From: Betaproteobacteria bacterium
Lineage (GTDB): Bacteria > Pseudomonadota > Gammaproteobacteria > Burkholderiales > Casimicrobiaceae
Direction of reading: 5' to 3'
NCBI GenBank assembly: GCA_016192065.1
Contig: JACPUX010000070.1
Coordinates: forward strand, 1 to 64,000
Length of the DNA: 64,000 bases
Below, piece by piece: positions 5,868 to 17,039 of this stretch (position 1 is its first letter; each line of letters starts with the position of its first letter). A program made the translations under genes and the position numbers. The notes beneath the pieces are model-generated. The model searched no databases, was not told where the DNA came from, and saw only the letters and a list, made by a program, of their open reading frames with translations.

Positions 5868-8420
5868 TCACAACCACACCATCATGCCCATTTCGAAAGG
5901 GTGCGTCAGCAACTCGTGGTGCGGATAGAGGCGCAGGCGGTATTCGATCTTCCCGCAATACTCTGGCGTGAGGTCGAGGGTGAACAGCGCCTCGCCGGTG
6001 TCGAGCAGGTGCTCGAAGACGAAGCGGTGGCTGCGCGACTTCTTGAGTTGCGCGCCGCCTGCAGGACGCCCGAGAAGTAGCTCGACCACCACGTCCTCCG
6101 CCTGGAGCCCGTTAAGGTTGCAGGCCACGGCGAAGCGCAGGGTGTCGCCGAAACCGATGCGCCGCCGCGCCTCGTCCACGCGCCGCACCGCCACACCTTG
6201 CCAGGCGCTGCGCACCCGGCCCTTCCAGGCCGCCAGTTCGCGCGCGCCGGCAAAGCCTTGCTCACTGTAGCGTTGCCACTGGCGCGCGGCGGGCCGGTAG
6301 AAAAGCTTGACGTAGTCGGCCAGCATGCGCGAGGAATTGTAGCGCGGCAGCAGAGACGCGATCGAATGCTTGGCCATGGCGACCCAGCCCGGGGAATAGC
6401 CCATCGCGCCCCAATCGTAGTAGAGCGGCAGGACGCGGTCCTGCAGAATTTCATAAAGCGTGCGCGACTCTTCCTGATTGCGCCGGGCGCCATCGAGCGT
6501 ATCGGAAGCGGGTTTGATCGCCCAGCCGTTCATGCCGTCGCAACCCTCGCCCCACCAGCCGTCGAGCACCGAGAGATTGACCACGCCATTCATCGCCGCC
6601 TTCATGCCCGAGGTGCCGCAAGCTTCCAGCGGATATTCCGGGTTATTGAGCCAGACATCCACCCCCGAGACCAGGCGGCGGGCGAAGCGCAGATCGTAGC
6701 CCTCGACCAGGAGGATCTTGCCTTCGAACTCGGGCAGCCGCGCCACTTCGACGATACGCCGGATCAAAGCCTGGCCCGGCTGGTCCGCAGGATGCGCCTT
6801 GCCGGCGAAAATGAACAGCACCGGGCGCTTGGTGTCGCCGAGGATTTCGCGCAGCCAGTCGAGATTCTCAAACAGCAGCGCGGCCCGCTTGTAGGTCGCG
6901 AAGCGGCGCGCGAAAGCGATGGTCAGGACATTGGGGTTGTCGGGATTGGCCAGTTTCAGCAGGCGATCGAGGTGCGCCTCGGAACCGTGGTTGCGCGCAT
7001 GCTGTTCGGCGATGCGGTGGCGCACCAGGTGCAGCATCTGCGCCTTGAGCGACTGGTGCACGCTCCAGAACTGGTGATCGGGAATGGTCTGGATGCCTTC
7101 CCAGCAGGCGTGCTCGGCCACCCGCTGACTCCACCCTGGGCCAAGGAAGCGGTCGAAGAGCTCGTTCCATTCGTTGGACAGAAAGGTGTTGACATGCACA
7201 CCGTTGGTGACATGCGTGACCGGGTTGTCTTCAGCTTCGATCTGCGGCCACAGACTCGCCAGGATGCGCGCCGAAACGCCTCCGTGGATGCTCGACACGC
7301 CGTTGTGAAAGCGCGATCCGCGCACCGCCAGCGCGGTCATGTTGAACTCCGGATTGCCCGCGCTATGCCCCAGCGCCAGAAGTTGCTCGACGGCGATGCC
7401 CAGTTCGTGACAGCGCGGCTCGAAATAGAGCCGCATCATCTCTTCGCTGAAATAGTCATGCCCCGCCGGCACCGCGGTGTGGGTGGTGAACACGGTATTG
7501 GCGGCCACCGCTTCCAGAGCGCTGGGAAAATCGAGCGGAGCGGTATTGAGTTCGCGCATGCGCTCGAGGATCAGGAAGGCGGCGTGCCCTTCGTTGATGT
7601 GCCAGACCGTGGGCTGGATGTTCATGGCCGCGAGCGCGCGCACGCCGCCCACCGCGAGGACGATCTCCTGCTCGATGCGGTTGCGCCGATCGCCACCATA
7701 GAGCCGGTGCGCGATGTCCCGATCTTGGGCGGCGTTCTCTTCGAGATCGGTGTCGAGCAAATAGAGCGAGACATGCCCCACCCTGGCGCGCCAAACCTTG
7801 ACCGCGACATTGCGATCCAGGAGATCGACCATCACGCGCAACTCGCCCCCTTCCGCGGTGCGCACCGGGGCGATCGGCAAGTCGTCGAAATCGGCGTCAT
7901 GATAGATGGCGTGCTGATTGCCGTCGTTGTCGATGGTTTGCAGGAAGTAGCCCTGGCGATAGAGCAGCCCCACGGCCACGAAGGGCAGGCGCATGTCGGA
8001 AGCGGCCTTGCAATGATCACCGGCCAGTATGCCCAAGCCCCCGGAGTAGATCGGCAGGCTTTCGTGAAAACCGAACTCGAAACAAAAATACGCCACCAGA
8101 TCGTCGCCCCGCAGCTCCTGGGCGCCATTGGCGCGCCCCGCCTCGTTGTGATAGGTGTCGTAAGCGGAAAGCACCCGCGCGTAGTTGCCCAGGAACACCG
8201 GGTCTTCGGCCGCCGCGGCGAGTTTCTGTTGATCCACCCGTTTCAGGAACGCCTTGGGGCTGTGCCCCACGGCGTTCCAGAGGCTGGGGTGCAGGCGCGC
8301 GAAGAGGGTGCGGGTCGGTCTGTCCCAGCTATACCAGAGGTTGTTTGCCAGCTCTTCCAGGCGGGCGAGTCGGGCGGGGATCTGCGGAACGACTTCCAAG
8401 TGAAAAGCGGTGCCGGGCAT
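5868..8420 (-). CDS. glgP: Alpha-glucan (glycogen) phosphorylase, GT35
   Basis: This 850-residue enzyme cleaves alpha-1,4-glucan with phosphate to glucose-1-phosphate. The N-terminus (LARLEELANNLWYSWDRPTR) is the DUF3417 domain typical of the bacterial/archaeal short-type phosphorylases. YSGGLGILAGDHCKAASD and HINEGHAAFLILER are family motifs. The pyridoxal-phosphate lysine lies in GTSGMKAAMNG near residue 600. It sits nine bases after fbaB, in the same direction, so glucan breakdown and synthesis are encoded on one likely transcript. The start ATG at 8420 gives a natural N-terminus. A very long open frame on the opposite strand is a coding shadow. Confidence 0.95.
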   Translation of the reverse strand: MPGTAFHLEVVPQIPARLARLEELANNLWYSWDRPTRTLFARLHPSLWNAVGHSPKAFLKRVDQQKLAAAAEDPVFLGNYARVLSAYDTYHNEAGRANGAQELRGDDLVAYFCFEFGFHESLPIYSGGLGILAGDHCKAASDMRLPFVAVGLLYRQGYFLQTIDNDGNQHAIYHDADFDDLPIAPVRTAEGGELRVMVDLLDRNVAVKVWRARVGHVSLYLLDTDLEENAAQDRDIAHRLYGGDRRNRIEQEIVLAVGGVRALAAMNIQPTVWHINEGHAAFLILERMRELNTAPLDFPSALEAVAANTVFTTHTAVPAGHDYFSEEMMRLYFEPRCHELGIAVEQLLALGHSAGNPEFNMTALAVRGSRFHNGVSSIHGGVSARILASLWPQIEAEDNPVTHVTNGVHVNTFLSNEWNELFDRFLGPGWSQRVAEHACWEGIQTIPDHQFWSVHQSLKAQMLHLVRHRIAEQHARNHGSEAHLDRLLKLANPDNPNVLTIAFARRFATYKRAALLFENLDWLREILGDTKRPVLFIFAGKAHPADQPGQALIRRIVEVARLPEFEGKILLVEGYDLRFARRLVSGVDVWLNNPEYPLEACGTSGMKAAMNGVVNLSVLDGWWGEGCDGMNGWAIKPASDTLDGARRNQEESRTLYEILQDRVLPLYYDWGAMGYSPGWVAMAKHSIASLLPRYNSSRMLADYVKLFYRPAARQWQRYSEQGFAGARELAAWKGRVRSAWQGVAVRRVDEARRRIGFGDTLRFAVACNLNGLQAEDVVVELLLGRPAGGAQLKKSRSHRFVFEHLLDTGEALFTLDLTPEYCGKIEYRLRLYPHHELLTHPFEMGMMVWL

Positions 8421-8429
8421 ACTGGTCTC

Positions 8430-9482
8430 TCAGGCGATGGTGACTTCCCGACTAAGATACACGTCCTGGATCGCGTTGAGCAGCGCCACCCCCTCGGCGA
8501 GCGGTTTCTGGAAGGCCTTGCGCCCGGAAATCAGTCCCATGCCGCCAGCGCGCTTGTTGATCACGGCGGTGCGCACCGCTGCGGCCAAGTCTCCGGCGCC
8601 CTTGGACTCGCCGCCAGAGTTGATCATGCCGGCCCGCCCCATGTAGCACCCGGCGACCTGGTAGCGGCACAGGTCGATGGGATGCGCCGAACTGAGCTGG
8701 TCATAGACCCTGGGGTGGGTCTTGGAAAATTTGAGCGCGTTGAAACCGCCGTTGTTCTCGGCCATTTTCTGCTTGATGATGTCCGCCTCGATGGTCACGC
8801 CCAGGTGATTGGCCTGGGAGCTGAGGTCCGCCGCCACATGGTAATCGACACCCTCGTGCTTGAAAGCGCTGTGGCGCAGATAGCACCAGAGTATGGTGAC
8901 CATACCCAGCTCGTGGGCACGGGCAAAGGCCTGCGAAACCTCCCAGAGCTGCCGGCGCGATTCCGGCGAACCGAAATACACCGTCGCGCCGACCGCGCAA
9001 GCACCCATTTCGAAGGCCTGTTCGACGCTGGCGAAGGGCGTCTGGTCATAGGTGTTGGGGTAGGACAGAAACTCGTTGTGGTTGAACTTGAGAATGAAGG
9101 GAATGCGATGGGCGTAGCGCCGCGCCACCGCGCCCAGAACACCCAGGGTCGAGGCGACGGCGTTGCAGCCGCCGGCGATAGCCAGTTCGACGATACGCGC
9201 CGGATCAAAGTAATCCGGGTTGGGCGCGAACGAGGCCCCGGCCGAGTGCTCGATGCCCTGATCCACCGGCAGGATCGACAGATAGCCCGTGCCGGCCAAC
9301 CGCCCATGGCCGAAAAGCGTGGCCAGGTTGCGCAGCACCGGGGGCTTGCGGTCGGATACCGCCAGCACCCGGTCGATGTAGTCCGGACCCGGCAGGTGCA
9401 GGCGCTCGCGGCCGATGCCTCGGCATTGATGCTCGAGCAAGCTTGGCGCCTCGGCGCCCAGGAGAGAGACGATGTCGGTCAT
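8430..9482 (-). CDS. fbaB: Class I fructose-bisphosphate aldolase (FbaB/DhnA type)
   Basis: This 350-residue protein aligns from memory along its whole length with E. coli Fba[72 protein letters not shown] and [20 protein letters not shown]. Class I aldolases form a Schiff base and interconvert fructose-1,6-bisphosphate with dihydroxyacetone phosphate and glyceraldehyde-3-phosphate. It lies inside the glycogen gene run, 19 bases after a GH57 gene and 9 before glgP, which suggests coordination of triose phosphates with glucan storage. An embedded FbaB is not a usual member of glycogen operons. Confidence 0.93.
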   Translation of the reverse strand: MTDIVSLLGAEAPSLLEHQCRGIGRERLHLPGPDYIDRVLAVSDRKPPVLRNLATLFGHGRLAGTGYLSILPVDQGIEHSAGASFAPNPDYFDPARIVELAIAGGCNAVASTLGVLGAVARRYAHRIPFILKFNHNEFLSYPNTYDQTPFASVEQAFEMGACAVGATVYFGSPESRRQLWEVSQAFARAHELGMVTILWCYLRHSAFKHEGVDYHVAADLSSQANHLGVTIEADIIKQKMAENNGGFNALKFSKTHPRVYDQLSSAHPIDLCRYQVAGCYMGRAGMINSGGESKGAGDLAAAVRTAVINKRAGGMGLISGRKAFQKPLAEGVALLNAIQDVYLSREVTIA

Positions 9483-9501
9483 GGTGAGGGTCCTTGGGGA
9501 A

Positions 9502-11577
9502 TCAGGGTTCAGGAAGGGGGGGCAGCGGATCGGACTGGACTTCCAGCCGGAGGTGGATTTCGGTGAGGGCGGCGGTGATGGGCCAGCTCAATTCGAGGCA
9601 GGCCGCTTGCATGATCTTCTCGAAGCCCGCTTCCGATTGCGACACGGTGTGGTGCGGGTGCGCCTGGAGCCGCGCGGGCGGGTCCAGCAGCAGACACAAT
9701 CCGCCGCCCAGTTCGCGGTCGTCGAGCCGCAGCCGGCGCACGCTTTCGAGCGCCAGGGTTTGGCCGAAGCCGCAGGGAATGCTGCCGTCTTCGAGGATGT
9801 AGCGCCCGGAGTAACCATCACAACTGGGCAGCGCCAGATTGAGTTCGGTCTGGAAGCGTCCGGCGCCGTTCGGGCGAATCCGCCAATTGAGCGTGAGCGC
9901 GGCGCCCCCCAGGGTGAAGGTCTTGAGGATTTCGCCATGGTCCGCACCAACTTCCGCACCACCGTCCACTCCGCCCCCGATACGTGCCCGCAAGCACAGC
10001 CGACCGCCGCTTCCGGCGTCCTGGTCGAGGAGATAAGCAGGCTGCCGGGGCACGCCGTCGGAACCGATCCAGGAGTCGCTGCCGATCCTTCGCGGTCGTG
10101 CATCGGGCACGATGTCTTGCCGGCTCACCTCATGTCGGAAGGCCACCCGATCATGCGCCGAGGCAATGCCCTCGCTCTCCGGTCCGGCGCCGGTCGGCGC
10201 CGACAGTTTGTGGTAGTAATGCTCGTGCCGCTGGGTAAGGGTGTCGCCGAAGTTGTGGCAGAGGGCGCGGGCATCGAACTCGCACAGGGCGCCGGAATGG
10301 TCGAGCTTGATCACCGCCTGCACCGCGGCATTGCGCAGAAAGACCTCGTCGTGGCCGTCGCTGTCGAGATCGGCCTGCGTCGGCGCCTGCAGCGCGCCGA
10401 GCTGGTCCAGAGCGCGCTCCAGGTCCAGCAGATTGCGCCACACCACCCGGCGCAAGTGCGGCAAATAGAGTCCGCCGAACAAGCCGTGCCAGTAAGCGTC
10501 ATTGGCCTGCGCGCGGTAGAGCATGGCGAGGACCTCGGCCGGGGCTTCAGCAGGCAGGGCCGCCAGGCGCTGCGACAGGCCCAGCATGCGCTTGTGCATC
10601 CAGTTGGCTTCCGGGTAACGCATGAAAAAGTTCTTCCAGATGCCGCCCCGCACGAAAGCCTTGCTCAGAGCATAGGTCCCAGCCGCTTTCTCGCGCGCCA
10701 CCAGATCGGCATACACGGCGGCGGCGTGTGGCGGCAGAGTCCATTCATTCATCTCGATGTACGACGTGGTCGGCAGATAGATGATGCCGCGCGTACGCTG
10801 GTGCTCATGGTAATCGCGATAGGTCTGGGTGCGGATCAGGGGCGAGGCGAGCACGCCTTCGATGAATTGTCTGAGCCAGGCCTTCTCGTAAACCCAGGCG
10901 TAGGTTTCCGGCCAGATCCCGAACTTCTCGATGTCGTCGAAATAGACCGCCGCGCTGCGTCCCTCTCGCGCCAGGCCTTCGAGATAGGACACCGCCTCGG
11001 CGGCCGGCGAGAAGGGCAGGCGGTAGCGCAGGGCTTCGGAGATGGGGAAGAGGTCAATTCGCCGGTCGTCTTCCTCGGTGGTGTAGTAACCATCCAGTTC
11101 CGCTTCGCTCTTGCCCACGCACAGAAAGTGGTAGTCGTCGACGGTGATGTATTGCAGCCCGCAATCGGCCAGCGCCGGCACCACGGTCGGAATGTACACG
11201 CGCTCGGTGAGCCAGGCTCCGCTCGGCCTGGTGCCGAAATGCGCGCGCAGACGTTGGTTGAGTGCCTCGATTTGCCCCAGACGGTCGCGGCAGGGAATGG
11301 CCGCCAGCACCGGTTCGCAGTCGCCGCCACCGAAAAGTTCCACCTGCCCTCTGGCCACCATCTGCTGAAGCAAGGCCAGGTCTCGTGGGAACTTGAGCAT
11401 CAAGCGCTCGAGCAGCCAGCCCGAGAAATGCGCGGCGAAGCGGAATTCCGGGTAATCGAAAAGGGTCCGAAGGAACGGCCGGTAGCAGCGCTCGTGAGCC
11501 TCGTCGAGGACCGACTCGAAATTGCCCACGGGCTGGTGCGCGTGTACGCCTAGGAGCAAGGAAATGGGTTGGGTCAT
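9502..11577 (-). CDS. GH57 4-alpha-glucanotransferase / amylase-like enzyme
   Basis: A 691-residue GH57 enzyme with extra C-terminal domains (DUF1925/DUF1926 type). Motif 1 is HAHQP near residues 12-16, motif 2 is [10 protein letters not shown], motif 3 is WLTERVY with the likely nucleophile Glu125, and motif 4 is YFDDIEKFG with the acid near Asp214-215. In characterised 4-alpha-glucanotransferases of this family the last motif usually reads DDGEKFG, so Ile replaces Gly here. The likely role is transfer or trimming of maltooligosaccharides. There is no signal peptide, so it should be cytoplasmic. It differs strongly from the neighbouring GH57 protein, so the two are not a recent duplication. 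Confidence 0.88.
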   Translation of the reverse strand: MTQPISLLLGVHAHQPVGNFESVLDEAHERCYRPFLRTLFDYPEFRFAAHFSGWLLERLMLKFPRDLALLQQMVARGQVELFGGGDCEPVLAAIPCRDRLGQIEALNQRLRAHFGTRPSGAWLTERVYIPTVVPALADCGLQYITVDDYHFLCVGKSEAELDGYYTTEEDDRRIDLFPISEALRYRLPFSPAAEAVSYLEGLAREGRSAAVYFDDIEKFGIWPETYAWVYEKAWLRQFIEGVLASPLIRTQTYRDYHEHQRTRGIIYLPTTSYIEMNEWTLPPHAAAVYADLVAREKAAGTYALSKAFVRGGIWKNFFMRYPEANWMHKRMLGLSQRLAALPAEAPAEVLAMLYRAQANDAYWHGLFGGLYLPHLRRVVWRNLLDLERALDQLGALQAPTQADLDSDGHDEVFLRNAAVQAVIKLDHSGALCEFDARALCHNFGDTLTQRHEHYYHKLSAPTGAGPESEGIASAHDRVAFRHEVSRQDIVPDARPRRIGSDSWIGSDGVPRQPAYLLDQDAGSGGRLCLRARIGGGVDGGAEVGADHGEILKTFTLGGAALTLNWRIRPNGAGRFQTELNLALPSCDGYSGRYILEDGSIPCGFGQTLALESVRRLRLDDRELGGGLCLLLDPPARLQAHPHHTVSQSEAGFEKIMQAACLELSWPITAALTEIHLRLEVQSDPLPPLPEP

Positions 11578-11598
11578 GAGGTTCCGTTCCCCGCCCGT

Positions 11599-13293
11599 TC
11601 AGTTGGCGCGGCGCATGCTGCCGCCGCCCTCGGGCGTGCCGCGCCCTTGGGCAATGGGGGTAATCAGCTCTTCCGGCAGGGGCAGGTGCAACAACTGGTA
11701 GAGCTGCCCGAGGTTGGCGCGAAAAAGGGTATCGAAACTCCTTACGGCCTCCTGGGGGTTATAGTCACCGAACCACCAAAACCAGTCCGAGCCCTCGCAC
11801 ACCGCGAGCTGCGCCTCGGCCTTGGCACGCGCGGCGGCATCGAGCCGCCCGCTGGCCAGCACCAGATCGTAGGCTTGTTTGGCGACGCAAAGTAGATCCC
11901 ACGCGCGGTTCTTTGCCTCATCCCCGATCCAGGTGCTGAAGTTGCCGTACACCCAGCTTCCCGCGGTGAGCGTCGGCAGCACGCCCCCGCCATCCAGACC
12001 CTGGTTCAGGTAAGTGGTAAAGGTGGTGCAGCGGAGGTCCGGCGCGGCTTCGAGCACGGAATACAGATCCTCGAAAAAGTAGTAGCCGTTGTAGGGGTAG
12101 TGCTCCCAGGCGTTTTCGCCGTCGAGGGCGACGGTCACCACCGCCCTGCCTTCGGCCGGAACCTCTGCTCGAATGCGGCGCAGGCCTTCGAGAAAGTGCG
12201 CCGCGGCATCGCGCCCGTGCCAGCGGGCGTACTCAAAACCGATGAGGTCGGAGAGGCGCTCGTCACGGAAGAAGACCGCCAATCCCGGCGCCACACCCAC
12301 CACCCAGGGTCGATAGAGAAATTCGGCGCGGGCGCGCAAGGTTCCATCGGTCTCGCGCAGGCTATGCTTGAGCACGGTTTCGCTGCTCGCCGTCCAGCGG
12401 AACCCCGCCGCCGCGATCTCTTTCAGAAAGGCGTTAGAAAGCGCTCCTTCCGCGGGCCACAGTCCGGTGGGGTCTTGGCCAAAACAGCGCTGGTGCTGCG
12501 CGAACGCTTGCTTGATTTGCGCCGCCACGCGCTGCGCCCCACCAGGATAGATCGGTGCCCGCGGCAAGTTGAGCTCGGGCAATGCCTCCCGGGCGCTTTG
12601 CAGATCGATCAGCAGCGGCGCCAAAGGATGAGTGCCGGGTGTGGTGGACAGCTCGATCTGGCCGCGCTCCGCCAAGGCCCGATAGCGGGGCAGAAGCTCG
12701 GCCAGAGTGGCACCGATTAGAGCCAGGAGTTGCCGACGATCGGCGCAACTGAAGTTCTCGCCGCGGCTCATCAGCTCGGCGAGCAGGGACTGGCGGCGCC
12801 TTTCGGTCTCGCCGGTCCAGACCAGGTGATACCAGGTCACCAGATCGGCGAAGAAACTCCCTGAGAGATAGCGCAGGCCTACCTCCCCTTGGGCAAGCAC
12901 GATTCGGCTTACTTCGTGCAGGCGCTGGAATCGTGGAAACGGCGCCACCATCCGCGCATGGTTGTCTGGAAAACAGGTGGCGATCAGCCAGCGTCGCGAC
13001 GCCTCGTCCAGGCCGTCGAGCGAGTCGCTCGCCAGTACGCGCAACAGCGGATCGCGAAACTGCCCGGTAGCGAACTGGCTCACGTAGTCTTCGATCTGCT
13101 CGATCAGTACCGGCACGAAGTTCACCACCGCGCGCACGCCGGGGTGGCGCTCCAGATGCGCCACCATATCGGTATAGTCCTTGAGCGCATGCAGGTAGGC
13201 CCAAGGTTGGTGATATTCACCGCTGACCTGGTCGCGATAATCCGGCTGATGCATGTGCCAGAGAAATACCAAGTCCAGTGGCTTGCCTTCCAT
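11599..13293 (-). CDS. GH57 glycoside hydrolase (alpha-amylase/amylopullulanase-like)
   Basis: The 564-residue product starts MEGKPLDLVFLWHMHQPDYR with the GH57 motif HQP. WPAEGALSNAFLKEIAAAGF carries the probable nucleophile Glu, and VALDGENAWEHYPYNGYYFF the probable acid Asp. The C-terminal region has the family blocks GSWVYGNFSTWIGD and SDWFWWFGDYN. ATG at 13293 was chosen because everything upstream in this frame is arginine-rich shadow of glgC. It lies 14 bases after glgC and 21 before the other GH57 gene. It probably hydrolyses or debranches alpha-glucan in the cytoplasm. The substrate preference cannot be told from sequence alone. Confidence 0.88.
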   Translation of the reverse strand: MEGKPLDLVFLWHMHQPDYRDQVSGEYHQPWAYLHALKDYTDMVAHLERHPGVRAVVNFVPVLIEQIEDYVSQFATGQFRDPLLRVLASDSLDGLDEASRRWLIATCFPDNHARMVAPFPRFQRLHEVSRIVLAQGEVGLRYLSGSFFADLVTWYHLVWTGETERRRQSLLAELMSRGENFSCADRRQLLALIGATLAELLPRYRALAERGQIELSTTPGTHPLAPLLIDLQSAREALPELNLPRAPIYPGGAQRVAAQIKQAFAQHQRCFGQDPTGLWPAEGALSNAFLKEIAAAGFRWTASSETVLKHSLRETDGTLRARAEFLYRPWVVGVAPGLAVFFRDERLSDLIGFEYARWHGRDAAAHFLEGLRRIRAEVPAEGRAVVTVALDGENAWEHYPYNGYYFFEDLYSVLEAAPDLRCTTFTTYLNQGLDGGGVLPTLTAGSWVYGNFSTWIGDEAKNRAWDLLCVAKQAYDLVLASGRLDAAARAKAEAQLAVCEGSDWFWWFGDYNPQEAVRSFDTLFRANLGQLYQLLHLPLPEELITPIAQGRGTPEGGGSMRRAN

Positions 13294-13307
13294 GCCTAAT
13301 CTCCGCT

Positions 13308-14627
13308 TCAGCGCAAACGATGCACCTGCTGGCCCAGCATTTCCGGCGTGACCAGGGTGATGCCCCGCTCGCTCACCTGGAAGCGTCGCCGGTCCTCGTT
13401 GACATCGACGCCTATGCTCATGCCGTCGGGAATGCGACAGCGCTTGTCGACCACGGCGCGGCGCAGGGTGACGCGCTTGCCGATCTGCACCTTGGGCAGG
13501 ATCACCGAGTCCTCGATCACGCTTTGATGATCGACGCGGACTCCGGAGAACAGAAGCGAGCGCCGAACCAGGGCACCGCTGACGATGCAGCCGCCGGAGA
13601 CGATTGAATCGACCGCCATGCCGCGCCGGTTGTCGTCGTCGAAAACGAACTTGGCCGGCGGCAGTTGCTCCTGGTAGGTCCAGATCGGCCAGGTTTCGTC
13701 GTAGAGGTTCAGTTCGGGCGTCACCTGGGTGACGTCCATGTTGGCCTCCCAGTAGGCATCGACGGTGCCGACATCTCGCCAATAGGGTCGCCCTTCGATC
13801 GCACCGACGCAACTGCCGCCGAAATCGTGGGCATAGACGCGGTAGCGCGGTACGATGTGGGGGATGACATCCTTGCCAAAATCGTGCGCGGACTGCGGAT
13901 CGTCACTGTCGCGGACCATCTGCTCGTAAAGAAAACGCGCGTTGAAAACATAGATGCCCATGCTGGCGAGCACACGTCCCGGCTTGCCGGGAATGCATTC
14001 GGGTTGCTCGGGCTTTTCCGAGAACTGGGTGACACGATGGCTCTCATCCACGCTCATCACCCCAAAAGCCCGCGCTTCCTCGCTCGGCACCTCGATGCAG
14101 GCGACGGTCAGGTCAGCTTCCTTTTCCACATGGTAGGCAAGCATCTGGCCGTAGTCCATCTTGTACACATGGTCGCCCGAGAGGATGATCACGTATTCCG
14201 GGTGATTGCGGCGCAAGACGTCGAGGTTTTGGAACACCGCGTTGGCAGTACCCGAGTACCAGGCTTCGCCAAGCTGTTGTTGGGCGGGCAGCAGATCCAG
14301 AAATTCGCCCAGCCGGCCGTCGAGGAAACTCCAGCCACGTTGCAGATGATGAATGAGACTCTGCGACTTGTACTGAGTGGCAACCCCGATGCGGCGAACG
14401 CCTGAATTGACACAATTGGAGAGCGTGAAGTCGATGATGCGGAATTTCCCGGCGAAGGGCACGGCCGGTTTCGACCGCCAATCGGTGAGCTGCAACAGGC
14501 GGCTCCCCCGCCCGCCAGCGAGCACCAGCGCCACGCTCTCGCGCGTGAGCTGGCTGACAAAGCGCGAGCCCCAGTTGGCGCGAGTGCTGGCGAAGACATG
14601 GGCGAGTGGATCGTCGCGGGCTTCCAT
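13308..14627 (-). CDS. glgC: Glucose-1-phosphate adenylyltransferase
   Basis: A 439-residue ADP-glucose pyrophosphorylase, the committed and usually allosterically controlled step of glycogen synthesis. The nucleotide-binding loop is [11 protein letters not shown]. Further family blocks are [43 protein letters not shown] and [20 protein letters not shown]. The C-terminal part is the left-handed beta-helix domain ([20 protein letters not shown]). It is the first minus-strand gene of the glycogen run and faces glgB across only 69 bases (14628-14696), so both promoters and any shared regulator site must lie in or near that gap or inside the coding ends. Confidence 0.95.
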   Translation of the reverse strand: MEARDDPLAHVFASTRANWGSRFVSQLTRESVALVLAGGRGSRLLQLTDWRSKPAVPFAGKFRIIDFTLSNCVNSGVRRIGVATQYKSQSLIHHLQRGWSFLDGRLGEFLDLLPAQQQLGEAWYSGTANAVFQNLDVLRRNHPEYVIILSGDHVYKMDYGQMLAYHVEKEADLTVACIEVPSEEARAFGVMSVDESHRVTQFSEKPEQPECIPGKPGRVLASMGIYVFNARFLYEQMVRDSDDPQSAHDFGKDVIPHIVPRYRVYAHDFGGSCVGAIEGRPYWRDVGTVDAYWEANMDVTQVTPELNLYDETWPIWTYQEQLPPAKFVFDDDNRRGMAVDSIVSGGCIVSGALVRRSLLFSGVRVDHQSVIEDSVILPKVQIGKRVTLRRAVVDKRCRIPDGMSIGVDVNEDRRRFQVSERGITLVTPEMLGQQVHRLR

Positions 14628-14696
14628 GCAGCATTTCCTCCTTTACCCAAGTCGACCGAACTGGCGCGGCGCGAGACTCCGCCACGGCAGGAGCCG

Positions 14697-16874
14697 ATGA
14701 CAGTGAACGCCGAAAACGCCCCTGGGGCAAGCCCCCTGCCTTGGGCGATGCTGACCGCCGGGCGGGAGCACAACCCCCACGCCTGCCTTGGCCTCGCCCG
14801 CGAGGATGGCGCCTGGCGCCTGCGCTGCTGGTTGCCCCAGGCACGCACGGTGGCGCTGCTGCTGGCCGACACGGCGCAGCCGATGCGCTGCGTGGACGCT
14901 GCGGGTGTTTTCGAATGGCGGGGCGAGTTGGCACCTTGCGCACCCTGGAAACTCTTGATCGACGAACACCCGTGCTTCGACCCCTACGCCTTCGCCCCGG
15001 AGCCACCGGAGTTGGCTCTGCATCTTTTCAACGAAGGCCGCAACCGGCAGGCGTACACATTTCTCGGCGCCCAGCTGGCGACGCGGCTGGGCATCTGCGG
15101 GACCGTTTTTCGGGTCTGGGCGCCAACTGCCGAACGGGTCTCGGTGATCGGGGACTTCAATGCCTGGGATGGCCGTTGCCACCCCATGGCGAGTCTGGGC
15201 CCCAGCGGCGTATGGGAACTCTTCCTGCCCGGTCTGGCCGAGGATGCGCTGTACAAATTCGAAATCCGCACGCGTGCGGGCGCGCTGCGCGTGAAGACCG
15301 ATCCCTATGGCCGGGCCTTTGAACGACGCCCCGCCACCGCCGCGAAAGTCCCAGCACCCGTTCGCCATGCCTGGGGCGACACCGCGTGGCTGGCCCGGCG
15401 CGAGGCTTGGGACTGGCTGCACGCGCCGATCGCGGTGTACGAGGTGCATCTGGGCTCGTGGCGGCGCCGCGCCGACGGCGGCTTTCTTGGCTACCAGGAG
15501 CTTGCCCAAGAGCTGGTTCCTTATGCCCGCGAACTGGGTTGCACGCATCTTGAGTTGCTGCCGCTGTGCGAACATCCGCTGGACGAATCCTGGGGCTACC
15601 AGAGCACCGGTTACTTCGCCCCGACAGCGCGCCACGGCACGCCCGACGAGCTGCGTGGCTTCATCGACGTCTGCCACCAAGCTGGTCTGGGCGTGCTGCT
15701 CGACTGGACTCCGGGGCATTTCCCCGAGGACGATTTCGCGCTGGCGCATTTCGACGGCAGCTCGCTCTACGAACACGAAGACCCGCGACTGAAGCGCCAC
15801 CCCGATTGGGGCACACACGTCTTCAACTACGGCCGCAAGGAGGTGCAGAGCTTTCTGTTGTCCAGCGCCTATTACTGGCTGCGCGAATTTCACTTCGACG
15901 GCTTGCGGGTGGACGCCGTAGCTTCCATGCTCTACCTCGATTATTCCCGCCAGCCCGGGGAATGGCTGCCCAACCGCTACGGCGGGCGCGAGAACCTCGA
16001 AGCGATTGAGTTCCTGCGCGAACTCAACGTGATGGTGCACAGTGAATTCCCCGGCGCCATCACGGTGGCCGAGGAATCGACCGCCTGGCCCATGGTCTCC
16101 CGGCCGGTGCACCTGGGCGGGCTGGGCTTCTCGATGAAATGGAACATGGGCTGGATGAACGACACGCTCACCTACCTGCGCCTCGACCCCATCCATCGGC
16201 GCTATCACCACAACCGGCTCACCTTCGGCCAGGTTTACGCCTATGCCGAGAACTTCCTGCTGCCGCTGTCTCATGACGAGGTCGTGCATGGCAAGAGCGC
16301 CCTGCTCGCCAAAATGCCCGGTGATGACTGGCAGCGCTTCGCCAACCTGCGCACGCTCTTGGTCTACCAGTTCACCTCGCCGGGTAAGAAACTGCTGTTC
16401 ATGGGCGCAGAGTTCGGGCAGCGCGCGGAATGGAATTCCCAGGCCGAGCTGCAATGGACCCTGGCGGATTTTCCGCCGCACGCAGGTCTGCGGCACTTGG
16501 CGCGCGATCTCTTTGGGCTCTACCGGGAGCTGGATGAATTGCACGAATTGGATTTCGAAGCCGCGGGCTTCCAGTGGAGCGACTGCTATGACGCCGACCA
16601 ATCGGTGATCAGTTTCCTGCGCAAGGCTCGCGATGGTCGGCATCTGCTGGTCATCCTCAACTTCACTCCGCTGCCGCGGCACGCTTACGAAGTCGGCGTA
16701 CCGTCGGGCAGAGCCTATCGTGAAATCCTGAACAGCGATTCCCGCCACTATGGCGGCGGCGATCTGGGCAATGGCGGCCTCATTCCGACCCGTGCGCAGG
16801 GCCGCGGCGAGTTCCCCGCGTCTTTGTCACTGACGCTGCCGCCCCTAGCCGGACTGGTGCTCCGTCCAGAGTGA
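14697..16874 (+). CDS. glgB: 1,4-alpha-glucan branching enzyme (GH13)
   Basis: This 725-residue enzyme makes alpha-1,6 branches in glycogen. The N-terminal CBM48 region contains [20 protein letters not shown]. The GH13 barrel has [17 protein letters not shown], the nucleophile motif [18 protein letters not shown], the acid in [10 protein letters not shown], and [11 protein letters not shown]. It ends with the all-beta C-terminal domain. ATG at 14697 was chosen because a clear Shine-Dalgarno AGGAG lies just upstream (about 14690-14694); the frame opens earlier only as shadow of glgC. It is divergent from glgC. Length and motifs are complete. Confidence 0.95.
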   Translation: MTVNAENAPGASPLPWAMLTAGREHNPHACLGLAREDGAWRLRCWLPQARTVALLLADTAQPMRCVDAAGVFEWRGELAPCAPWKLLIDEHPCFDPYAFAPEPPELALHLFNEGRNRQAYTFLGAQLATRLGICGTVFRVWAPTAERVSVIGDFNAWDGRCHPMASLGPSGVWELFLPGLAEDALYKFEIRTRAGALRVKTDPYGRAFERRPATAAKVPAPVRHAWGDTAWLARREAWDWLHAPIAVYEVHLGSWRRRADGGFLGYQELAQELVPYARELGCTHLELLPLCEHPLDESWGYQSTGYFAPTARHGTPDELRGFIDVCHQAGLGVLLDWTPGHFPEDDFALAHFDGSSLYEHEDPRLKRHPDWGTHVFNYGRKEVQSFLLSSAYYWLREFHFDGLRVDAVASMLYLDYSRQPGEWLPNRYGGRENLEAIEFLRELNVMVHSEFPGAITVAEESTAWPMVSRPVHLGGLGFSMKWNMGWMNDTLTYLRLDPIHRRYHHNRLTFGQVYAYAENFLLPLSHDEVVHGKSALLAKMPGDDWQRFANLRTLLVYQFTSPGKKLLFMGAEFGQRAEWNSQAELQWTLADFPPHAGLRHLARDLFGLYRELDELHELDFEAAGFQWSDCYDADQSVISFLRKARDGRHLLVILNFTPLPRHAYEVGVPSGRAYREILNSDSRHYGGGDLGNGGLIPTRAQGRGEFPASLSLTLPPLAGLVLRPE

Positions 16875-17039
16875 ACAGGCGTTCCTTGGTCCGGACCTCT
16901 ACCCGCAGCGAGAAGCACTCCAAACCGGCGCACGGGCGTCGCGATCATGCCACGCTACCGCGGCCTGCGGCGTCGCGGCTCGGCCTTCGCCCAACCGGAT
17001 GCAAACGGCCCCGCAAGCGCTGACCCACACCCTGGCGGA

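Noticed and set aside
6198..9566. A 1,122-codon open frame on the plus strand opposite glgP and fbaB
   Set aside because: It is a GC-rich antisense shadow. The minus-strand products are full-length known enzymes, and the plus-strand translation has no family motif.
9472..11553. A 693-codon plus-strand frame opposite the GH57 gene
   Set aside because: Same codon-position artefact; the minus strand carries all GH57 catalytic motifs.
14643..16748. A 701-codon minus-strand frame opposite glgB
   Set aside because: glgB has complete GH13 motifs and a good ribosome site; the opposite frame has neither a motif nor a start signal.
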